Assembly: GCA_014084085.1 (NCBI GenBank)
Contig: NPFB01000005.1
Coordinates: 248,001 to 312,000 of the forward strand
Length of the DNA: 64,000 nt
Reading direction: 5' to 3'
Source: Hondaea fermentalgiana
Lineage: Eukaryota > Sar > Bigyra > Thraustochytrida > Thraustochytriidae
Shown here: piece after piece, positions 28,095-37,353 of the stretch
How the letters are laid out: every line of letters starts with the position of its first letter
Numbering within the stretch: position 1 is the first letter of the stretch
Made by a program: the position numbers and the translations under genes
Notes under the pieces: model-generated
The model's database searches: none
Seen by the model: only the letters and a program-made list of their open reading frames with translations
Told to the model about the DNA's origin: nothing

Positions 28095-29552
28095 CTAGGG
28101 ACGGTGGAACATGATGGCAGAGCACATGAAAAGGACTCCATTGGTAAGCCCGAGAATGTTGTGCAGAATATCAAAATGAGGCAAGGTGACGTCATGCATC
28201 TGGCCATCGAAGCCTGCAACCTGAAAGGTCTCTGGGCCCGGAATCTTGCCCGCATGCTTGGGATGAAGCTTTGCCAACGCCACCATCACATAGAGTACGC
28301 CGCAAACGGTTCCAGCGAGCTCAAGCGAGAGATAAAAAGGAGCACCGCCTCGAGACCCAACGAGGCTTGCGAGGAAACGCGCCAGTCCCCGGCAAACGTT
28401 GAAGAGGGCGATGGTGCCAGTTCCGTACAGGTACCTGGTATCGAAATCGGCATTTTCCTGTTCGTACTGCTTGTATACGATGGCAAGAATGGCCACGAAG
28501 CCCAGGACGGAAAGAACATTTGCGATAGCATCCGCCATTTTCTTCTTACGGAGAGCGTGCTCCTTGGTAGGCGTTCTTTCATCGCCAGAAAAGAGAGTCA
28601 GGAGGACGAAGAGCTGCCAGAGGAGGAGCGTAAAGATGTGCTTGGAGAATTCGCCGGGCTCGGTCATGTTACTCTCAGGGAACACCTTGGCTGTGGCCTC
28701 TACAAAGAAGGTCATGGCAATCCAGATCATGACGACAGCCGAGAGAAAAGCAAAGTCGGTCGAATGCCCGTAGCGAAGGGTGTAAAGAGCAGAGATGACC
28801 ATTGGCGCTGGGTCCGTGAGAACTGACGCCATGTGCAGACGCTGCAAGTCGGTTACCTCATTGTTAGTCTTGCCATCTGGAGCAGTGTATTTGAGGTCCA
28901 TGCGCAGAATCTTCCAGGTGACGCTGAGAAGCCACGAGCCGAGGAAGAGAAGGAGGAAGTGAGCCGCAAAGTTGCCCGAGGTCGCGTTGGCAATGTCCTG
29001 CTGCGAGAGGTTTGCCGCGAGTGCCGCCTGATCCTGAAGGGCCGAGGCGTCATCCGTGACATCCTCCTCACCTCCATCATCTTCATCGTCGTCCTCTTCT
29101 TCGACGTTATCGTCGGCTTCTTGGTCCGCTTCCTCCTCCTCCTCGTCTTCCTCCTCGGCCACATCTTCGTCGCCGTTCTCCTCTTCCACTTCCTCTTCCT
29201 CTTCTTCTCCTTCTTCTTCTTCGTCATCGTCGTTGCTCTTTGGGGGAGTGCGCTTGCTCGGCGTCTTGGAGCGACGACGCTTTGAGGACGTAGACTTGGA
29301 GGTCGTGGCAGTGCTCAGACTGGCATCGTGTTCGTCAACTTCGCGGGTGTAGCCATCGGCGATCAGGTCTGTGCGCGTCTGCCAGGTGTTGTCATCGCTG
29401 TCGTAACCTTCCCATTTAATGAGGTATTCGAACTCAACGCGGCCGCCGTCAAGCTGGATCTCACGACGCGACAAGATGACCTCAATCTTGTAGTCCTCTT
29501 CTTCCTCGTCGCCGATGATCGCCTCCTCGGGGGCGAGCTTCTCGGCGGCCAT
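28095..29552 (-). CDS. Chromodomain-polytopic membrane fusion protein, paralogue B
   Basis: 485 residues from the ATG at 29552; the open frame extends upstream only from a GTG. Chromodomain at ~20-78 (DYKIEVILSRR, FEYLIKWEGYDSDDNTW) with a full HP1-like aromatic cage: Tyr21, Trp47, Tyr50, so binding of a methylated histone lysine is plausible. A basic stretch KRRRSKTPSKR (91-101) is followed by ~60 residues nearly all Glu/Asp (108-168). From ~196 to 482 it is polytopic (spans near 196-215, 265-290, 305-322, 342-361, 376-395, 408-427, 463-482). Linker RSKTP and loop RTPT (326-329) are shared with paralogue A, supporting common ancestry over the whole length. Tandem, same strand, 549 nt apart. 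Predicted inner-nuclear-membrane chromatin tether; the compartment is inferred from the architecture only. Confidence 0.85.
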   Translation of the reverse strand: MAAEKLAPEEAIIGDEEEEDYKIEVILSRREIQLDGGRVEFEYLIKWEGYDSDDNTWQTRTDLIADGYTREVDEHDASLSTATTSKSTSSKRRRSKTPSKRTPPKSNDDDEEEEGEEEEEEVEEENGDEDVAEEEDEEEEEADQEADDNVEEEDDDEDDGGEEDVTDDASALQDQAALAANLSQQDIANATSGNFAAHFLLLFLGSWLLSVTWKILRMDLKYTAPDGKTNNEVTDLQRLHMASVLTDPAPMVISALYTLRYGHSTDFAFLSAVVMIWIAMTFFVEATAKVFPESNMTEPGEFSKHIFTLLLWQLFVLLTLFSGDERTPTKEHALRKKKMADAIANVLSVLGFVAILAIVYKQYEQENADFDTRYLYGTGTIALFNVCRGLARFLASLVGSRGGAPFYLSLELAGTVCGVLYVMVALAKLHPKHAGKIPGPETFQVAGFDGQMHDVTLPHFDILHNILGLTNGVLFMCSAIMFHRP

Positions 29553-30254
29553 CCTCGCCTTGTGGTGCCTGCGCTTCGACCTTCGGTTGACCAAGGAAAG
29601 CGTCTCTCTCTCGCGCGCGCGATTTCTGAAGGACAAGGCGCGCTTTTTCACGCAGCTCGGCAGGAGCTGTGCGGAGGGAAGTAAGAGCGCGCGTCGGGCG
29701 CGCGTCGAGTGCGCAAGCGGGCGAGCGAACGGACGCGCGTGCGTGCGTGCGCGATCGAAACGTGTCTGTCAGAGCGGTTTGCCAGCACGATCCTGTCTAG
29801 AAACCACTTAGCAGAAGCGGTGCGATTTTCGGTTGTGCAAAGAGTCATTGTTTCCTGGTCTGGTATATTGCGCGATTGCTGGTTAGCATCATCATCAGCA
29901 GTGACGAAAAGACCCAGATGTGGACCAAGTTTTGGCCTTGCTGGGGGCCGTACCATTCGCAGCGGTCAAGGGGCTTCGAGACAGAAAGAGTGTACGATGG
30001 AGGCTAACAGCATCCGATCATTTGCTGTCAATTTTTCTTTTTGAATAAGAGAAATAAAGAAGAAGTAAGCAACAAAAGGCTGGACCTAAATTTTCATCAT
30101 AGCTTTTACATGGATGGGATGAGAAGCACGAGAAAGAAAGTGAGCATTGATCAAAAACGAAAAGGTATCATGCTGCCCTATCCAAGGACTTGGAATGAGG
30201 GACGCATTTTCTCTTTGGTCTGAACGGCACGAGAGAAAGGCGCAGTGGATTGAA
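29553..30254. other. Intergenic region upstream of paralogue B
   Basis: 702 nt. It has alternating CGCG/GCGTGC near 29690-29750 and an AT-rich half (30010-30200) toward the 3' end of the kinase gene. Short open frames here do not look coding. Confidence 0.55.
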
Positions 30255-31815
30255 TTACATGAGCAGGCACTTTGAGTTGGAGCGCATGAGCTCGGCGTCA
30301 GATGCGTCGAGCGGGAGCTTGCCGCGGCGGTATCTGTTGAGGATGTCAGCCTGGAGCGCCTTTTCGTCGACGTGAAAGCTGAGCACGCGAGAAATATCCG
30401 TCATGTGGTCAAAGATGGCGACGAAATCGTCGAACTCGGGCATGTCGCTGGGCAGGACCTTGACTTTGTGGACATCGGGAAGCTTGCGCTCTTCGTTGGC
30501 AGCAATCTCAGACTCAGACTCGGCGTAAACGACGCCCGAATCCGGGGTCCACACGGGCTCGTGTGTGGCAGTCCGAATGGTATCGAGATCGAGCGGCTTC
30601 CAGATGCCGTGTTCTGGGTCCAGCACTTCATTGGCCCCGCCTCCAAGGCATCCGAGGCGCTCCTGCACGTCGCGCTCGAGGAGCTGCGAGACAAAGAGAG
30701 CGACGCGCTTGGGGAACCCTGGCGGGTAGTGAACAGGCGCGTGCAGAGTGGCCTCGTTACGTGAGCTGTAGCCTGTAAAGCGGCGCGAGAATGGATTGAA
30801 GCCCGCAAAGAGTTCGTAGACACAAACGCCATAGCTCCACCAGTCAGCATCCTGGCCGTAGCGCTCACCGCTGAGGACCTGCGGGGACCAATAGCCCACA
30901 GTGCCGGCACGTCCTCGAATAAGCTTGCCGTTGCCGACATTGACGGCGAGGCCAAAGTCAGAGATGCGGCAGCGACCTCGAGCGTCGAGCAGAATGTTGC
31001 GCGGTTTGAGGTCACGCATGACGTATCCGAGGGAGTGGATGTGACCGAGGCCGTGCGCAATTTCTGCCGCATAGACGAGCGCACGTTTGTGCGGGAGGGG
31101 TCCCTTTGACAAATGGAAGCGAAGATCGCCGGCAATGGCAAGCGGGAGCACAAAGTGAAAGGACTCCTTTGTCTGGTATGCGTAGAGGAGGCGCATGCAA
31201 TAGGGAGAAGGCTTGTTAGCAAGAGCTTCCAGAACCCGTCGTTCGGACTTGACTTGAGAAAAGGTGCGACGGAATTTGACAAGCTTTTTGGGCATGACCT
31301 TCATGGCCATGGGGCGGCCAGTGTGCATGTGCATGCAGGCATACACACGGCCCGTCGCGCCGCGGCCAAGCACGCGCAGCTTGGTAAAGTGCGAATCCTG
31401 TACAGGGCGCATTGCAAATGACTTGATGCGGCAGTAGTTGCGCATGGAGGCCTTGTGTGCACAGAAGCGAAGGAACATGGGTTCGCAAACGGTGCTAATG
31501 AGAACCTCGATGGCTTCGTTGAGGCCGATTGTGCGCTCCGAGTGCAACTTGCGCAGCGAGACAATCTGCCGTCGGCGCTCCTGCGCGCGAAGATGATTAA
31601 TGGAGTTTGCTCTTCGAAGCTTGGTGACGGCGCTTGTGAGGGGAAGGTCGGAAAACGTGCTGGAGAATCTCCGGCGGTCTGTCTCGCCAACTCGCGACGT
31701 GCGCCTACCGTTGGAGTCGGCGTCGTCGTCGGCACCGTTCTTCAGAGCGCGGGTAGCCTCAGTCCCTTCGTCTGCTTCGTGTCCGTCAGGGAAATCAGAG
31801 ATGGAATAGGCATCA

Positions 31816-31848
<33 letters not shown>

Positions 31849-32789
31849 ATCTCGTGGTCGACTTCGCCATCGAGTTCCTGATCATCTTGATTTCCGTGGT
31901 CATTTTCGTCCTGTTCCAGCGGGTCGAGATGGTCAGGAAGGCCGCCAAAAGCCTCCTCACGCGAAGCTGGAAAATCGATGGAGCCGACGCTGCCGGGCAA
32001 GCGGCGCACGCGCAAAAGCGAATGAAACTCGTCGTCTGGATGATCGACAATGGTGCTCGCCTTTTTCAAAAGCTCGGGGACGGGGAAATCACTGCGCGAT
32101 GCGTTTTCGTCGTTGGCACCGATGAGTTCATCTTCATCATCTTGAGTGGCCCGATCTGGTCCAGACTCTGAATCCTTGCCTTCGTCGCTGCTGCTCGCAA
32201 TTGCAGCGGCGTCGCCCGAGTCGTGCGCCATGGCCTCGTCAAGTACAGAGGCGAGAGTTTTTTGCACGGCAGGGTCGAATCCGTGGGCAGAAAGACCACG
32301 CAGAACGGGTTCGAGAATGTCGAGATCGTAGTGACGAATGAGGAGCACGACGATGCTGCGAGAGACGGAGTTAGAAGGATCTGCGCGTTTTCGCGCGTAG
32401 AACGCGTTGACAAACTTGAGAAAGGTGGCTTCGTGCTGATCGGGGAGTCCGTGGATGGAGGAGTCGTCGGAGAAGCTCGATACCGAGGTGGTGTCATCCA
32501 GTATATCATCGATGAGTCCAGCGGAGTCTGTGGCTCTAGAGAGGGGTGTACCGCGTTGTTCTTCGGCGGTATGTGCGAGCTTGTATTCGAGATCAGCGAA
32601 TTTTCGGAGAAACCATACACCAATGGGCTCCTTGATGAGGGTGTGCAGGTCGACGTCGGCCATGCCCGTGACTTTGCGTGAGGACAAGGTCCGCGGGAGC
32701 TCGGGAATGCGGCGGATCGGGCGCCGCTTCAGGTCCAGCATGGCCTCCTTGTACTTGGCCTCATGGAGGATGGTGGAGAGGTCTTCCAT
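30255..32789 (-). CDS. GRK-like RGS-homology protein kinase with C-terminal CaaX box
   Basis: 844 residues from the ATG at 32789 (the open frame continues upstream from a GTG). The N terminus MEDLSTILHEAKYKEAMLDL resembles GPCR kinases. An RGS-homology region starts near residue 55 (EPIGVWFLRKFADLEYK, then FLKFVNAFYARK), is interrupted by a long acidic linker with a poly-Asp run (31809-31850) and probably resumes before the kinase. Kinase domain at about 465-735: GRGATGRV, AMKVMPKK, MRDLKPRNILL (HRD changed to MRD), SDFG, and GTVGYWSPQVL with the APE glutamate replaced by Gln. Then an AGC-type C-tail. It ends CLLM, a CaaX box predicting farnesylation, as in some GRKs. Likely phosphorylates activated GPCRs at membranes. 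The active-site substitutions are mild; activity is probable. Confidence 0.88.
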
Positions 32790-35700
32790 CGTGCTCCTAA
32801 GGTTCGCGTGCAGGCGGCCGGCCGCGTACAGCCCGATCAATGGCTGGGGAGGGCTCACAAGTCCAGCACGTGCGCCTGCGTCTGCGTTCTCGCGACGCGA
32901 GACGCGGGGGGTAGAAGCGCGCGCGCCGAGGAGAGGAGGGAGGGGGTTCGGGGAGCCGGGCTAGGAGGGCTGAGGAGGTAGGGCGGCGCGCGAGGGCGGC
33001 GCGCGAGGACGGCCCTGTTACGGTCTGCCTAGCTGGCGCGTGCCGCTCTACTATACTTATTAACGCCTGCCGAGGGGAGTGTGCACCGCCCCAGGACGAG
33101 TAGGGCCAAAGTACGCGTGCGCTCGTCTGCATGTAGGTCGAAACGAATGAGTCGTCACATGCTACAGGGAGTCGGGCTCTGGCGCTCGCGGGAGGTGGTG
33201 GTGGGGGGGGAGGGGTGAGCACCGCACCGCCAGCGGTGATCAGCCAGCATCAATAGGCCGGACTAGGCCTTGACACGTGAAAGAAAGAAATCCTGTGACC
33301 GGGCATGTTTAGCCAGGGCTGCGTATCGCTTTCCAGGAAGCATTTCGTCCAGTTGGCTGAATCGCGACGATCATGTCATCGGCATCATGATCGTGTAAAA
33401 CAGACCAGCTCCCCTCCTCAAACGTAAGGTTCTGCTTGACAGTAAGGTAGAGTAGAATAACATTGGATGCTCACCTAGCACGTGTTTTATTTCTGGAGCA
33501 GAAAGGCAGTCCGCACCGCGGACACTTACCTCAAATGTATGAGGGAGTGGAGAAATTCGAAGGAGCGACTAATGCCTCGTCTTGGTGTCGAAGTAGTTCA
33601 TGCATGGTGAAGTTATAAAGTCAAACGAACTCGCAGAGAAGAAGCAGAAGAAGAAGAAAAAGAAAAAGAAAAAGAAGAAGAACGAGAAGGAAGACAGTAG
33701 TTTTGCAGGCAGTGGAGAAGTGGAAGCACACGAGGATAGAGAAATTGCAATTTGCACACAGTGGACAATTGATTGTCCAAATTAAAAACTCCATCCAGCA
33801 TTCTTCACGCTGAGATTCGTGATGAAAATTGTTCGCACAAAGGACGTCTGACGTGTCTTGCACGGCGATGGGCAACGCCGTTAGGAATAAACAAATTGTC
33901 GCGAGGTTCGCACCATTTTCAATACGACCTGGATGAATGTTGGTGTGGTGTTCCGGTTATGCTGCCTTTCATGGCTGCAGAAACAGTTCCATGGCAGCTC
34001 GGCGTGCCAAGGTTCAAAGACGGTATCCCCATGTTCCCCATGTTCACTGTGTTCCCTTGGCTCGAGAAGTCCCCTTGTTCCCGCACGGCCCTTCGAGGCG
34101 CCATTTTGTCCTGCAATTGATCCCTATCTTCCATGGATAGTCGGCAATTTATCTACCTTTTCCCTTCGAGACGCTGAAGCATGCACGCTTGCCACCATGG
34201 TCATTATACCATCTCTGCAGCTGCTACTCACACTGTCAGGCCCTGCTTCTGGCGAGCAGAGTGGCCATGGCCATGGTGGCTGACCGCTGCAGCTGCCGCT
34301 GACGAATGCAGTGCGTGGTGGAGCGACATGTCCCGAATCTGCAGCTGCGCGCCCTGCAGCTGCACGCGCCGTGCTGAACGCCTCGGACGAAATCGCCAGC
34401 TAGCCGTTGGCCGAACCCCCGCCACCGAAGGCTTCGTCGTTCGCGGGGGCCGCCATTCGCGAATACCGTAGACGCGCACTAGCCGGTCTTAGCTCTCGGC
34501 AATTCCGACCGAAGACCCCGCCCGCGCGGCGGCGGCGACCATCTCCCCCGACCTGCCCCGGCTGTGGTGACGGCTGTGGGGCCACCATCACCTGGCGCGC
34601 GAGGAGGTCGACCCGGGCTGAGGTTGGCTGGCTGTTTTCAGGTTCTCTTGAAAGTTTCGGTTTGTTGCAGTTTGTTTGTTCCGGCCGTGCGTCACAGCAT
34701 CGCGCACGAGAGCGCACGCCTCGCTCCGGTTCTGGCCCTGCCACGATGGCCGTCGTGCCGCAACCGCTGCCGCTTGCTGCAGTCAGCGCAGTGCTTCGCG
34801 CTGCAGCGGACAGTGATGGGCGGGTGTGGCTGCAGCAGCGTACCGAACGGGGGTTGGTCCGTCTCCTCGGCCTTCAGCAGCGAGATTCTCGATGATCATT
34901 CGCGGTCACTCCGCCGTTCTAACAAGAACAAGAACAGCAACGACAGCCGCTAGAGGCCGCGCGACACGAAACGACGAGCAAGCAAGCAAGCAAGCGAGCA
35001 ACAGCAAGCTGCAGCTGCAGCTGCAGGTTTACTATACACTGCCAGCCAGACTGGGCCAGACTATCATCACTGGCACCTGCAGCATGACAAACAACTCGAC
35101 TTCTGGCCGCCAGTGGCAAGGAACGAAGTCGATGTCAGCCGCCCCGAATGTGTGTGCGCGCGGGTGTGCGCTCGCCTGCCTGCCTGCCTTCTTGGGGTCA
35201 AGTCCGGAGCAGGCTCGCGCGCCGGGGCGCCTTCGTCGCGCCAAAGCGCGTCTCGCAGTCGCGGTGCGCACGCAGAGCCTGCTCCAACGAGCAGCCAGGC
35301 CACGGAGAAGCAGGTGCCGCCTCACTGCATCGTTTCTTTGTCTGTCTATCTGTCTGTCTGTCTGTCAGGCGCCTCACTCAACTCTGTCCGCCGTGCGCCG
35401 CAGCCGCAGCCGCCCTTTCTGGCACCGGTCCTGGCACGACGCTGCGCCTCGAGAGGAGAGGAGAGGCCGCGTGGCGCCGCTGCCTGCAGCTGCAACTTGG
35501 CACCGGCAGCGGACAGATCAGCGTCGGGTGACGGAGTGAGGAATTGTCGCACGCACGCACGCACGGACACGGCACCGCGCCTACGCGGCAGGAGAGCGGC
35601 GAGCGACTGGCGAGCGACGATCGATGGATTGGCAGGCCGCCTTGACATTGAGTCAGGTCACCGTGGCCGCCGCGCGCTGTAAAAATGAGATGGAAATAAA

Positions 35701-36295
35701 AAACGAAATAAAAATAAATTAGAATAAAAGCCAGGAATCCAGTGCAGGCGCCAGGCCCGCGACGGCGGACACAGGGTCTCTCGACCCCACTGGGGTGCGC
35801 AGAGATAATTCTGTCCTGCCCTCGTGTGTGCCACCGCACTGATATATACAACAAGCAAGTTATGTGTGCGCGCTCGGGTGGAGAGCAAGTCTTTCCCATC
35901 TGCCGACGGCGCGTCAGGACTGCGGTGGGCGCCGAAATGGACATTTTCGACCGAACGACCGCCAATCCCGGGCGACAATCATCGAAAGAACGACCGACAG
36001 TGAACCTTCTGAAAAAAGAAAAGAAAAGTACAAACAAAAGAAAAGAAATGAAAGAACGAACAGCGGCGACCGCAGTCGCTCTCGCCGCCAGCCAGCCAGC
36101 ATGTAGCAGCCGCAGCCGCGCCCTGTCGCCTCGCTTCTTCTTTTCTCTGCACTGCAGCCACCATGGCCAGCAACAGCAGCAGCCAGCTGCCATGGCTGCA
36201 GCAGTGGCAGCTACACCGCCGTCGTTGTTTTCTTTTCGCGGTATACTAGCCTATGAATCAATACACATCCCGCCGCCACCCACTTGCGCCACCTT

Positions 36296-36297
36296 TT

Positions 36298-36348
<51 letters not shown>

Positions 36349-36448
36349 NNNNNNNNNNNNNNNNNNNNNNNNNNNNNNNNNNNNNNNNNNNNNNNNNNNN
36401 NNNNNNNNNNNNNNNNNNNNNNNNNNNNNNNNNNNNNNNNNNNNNNNN

Positions 36449-36500
<52 letters not shown>
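36296..36500. repeat. (TTTC)n microsatellite interrupted by assembly gap
   Basis: Uninterrupted TTTC units on both sides of 100 N (36349-36448), about 50 nt on each side in the same orientation, so the gap is probably an unresolved expansion of the same repeat. The 100-N size is a placeholder, not a measured length. Confidence 0.9.
36349..36448. other. Assembly gap (100 N)
   Basis: Exactly 100 N. Open frames spanning it are artefacts. Confidence 0.99.
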
Positions 36501-36501
<1 letters not shown>

Positions 36502-37353
36502 GCCCCAACCACCGACCCTCGCGCGCCCTTCGTCGTGCGCCCTGTCGTTGGCTTGTCGGCCGCGTCGGGCTTCGACACCGGCGTCGCGCGAGCGTCGCAA
36601 AGCGCGCAAGCAGGACGGGCACAGGCGCCCCGGCACAGCAGGCGGGCACAGCACAGCAGGCGGCCGCGCCGGCAGGGTCGGGTCGAATCGGCAGCAGGTT
36701 GGATAGACGGCGCATCATCGGCGGGGGGACCAAGGGCGGAGGGAGCTGCCTGCCCAACGGCGTCGGTCAAGACCGCGCGCGGGCCCGAGGGTCGCGCCAG
36801 GGAGGGAGGAGGAGCGGGGGAGGTAGGGAGGGAGGGAGGATGGAGGTCGAGCGGTACGGCCGCTGCCGGCTGCGACACGCGACGTCACCCCGCGGCTCCT
36901 GCCTTCCTTCCTTCCTTCCTTCCTTCCCTCCCGCCCTCTCCCTCTCCGCGCCGGGATGGAGGCGAGCGAGGTCTTTGATCATTCATTCGTTCATTCGTTC
37001 GTTCGTTCGTTCATTCATTCTTCCCTCGCCCCTGGAGCCTCGTTCCCAGTTCCTTCCTCGCGGCTCTCTCCCTCGGCTTCCTTCTTCCCTCGGACCGACA
37101 AAGACCTTTTCTATTTTGTTTCTTTCTTTTTTCTTTCTTTCTTTCTTTCTTTCTTTTCGGTCTGCGTGTTGATGCGCAAAAAGAAACCGCATCGGCGGCA
37201 AGCGCCGCAGACCCCGGCAGAACAGAAACCAGGCTCAGGAGCCCCGGCGCGAGCGAGCGAGCGAGCGCGACGGCAGAGAGACAGACAGCCAGGCAGGCAG
37301 GCGCGCGAGCAGGCGGAAGGCGTCGCGAGCGAGCACAGCCAGCATAGCGCAGG

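Larger units (their letters stand above)
32790..37353. other. 4.5 kb gene-free region with assembly gap
   Basis: No supported gene. It contains the promoter and leader of the GRK-like kinase (including a G-rich run at 33190-33217), an A/G tract (about 33635-33690), CAGCTGCAG-rich DNA (34200-35050), an AGCA run (34978-35000), TCTG repeats (35338-35368), long GC-rich stretches with arginine-rich spurious frames on both strands, the TTTC microsatellite with 100 N, and TTCC/TTCATTCG/TTTC runs before the PH-AGC kinase start. Unrecognised small or RNA genes cannot be excluded. Confidence 0.55.

Noticed and set aside
29553..29651. 33-residue N-terminal extension of chromodomain paralogue B
   Set aside because: Opens with GTG, not ATG; the ATG at 29552 is the first normal start.
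34746..34895. 49-codon frame faintly resembling a NUDIX N terminus (AVSAVLRAAADSDGRVWLQQR)
   Set aside because: Ends before any NUDIX box, no continuing exon found, and the region is CAG/CTG-rich; similarity likely chance.
35742..37172. 476-codon frame spanning the N gap
   Set aside because: Runs through 100 N and TTTC repeats giving an iterated LSFF pattern; not coding.
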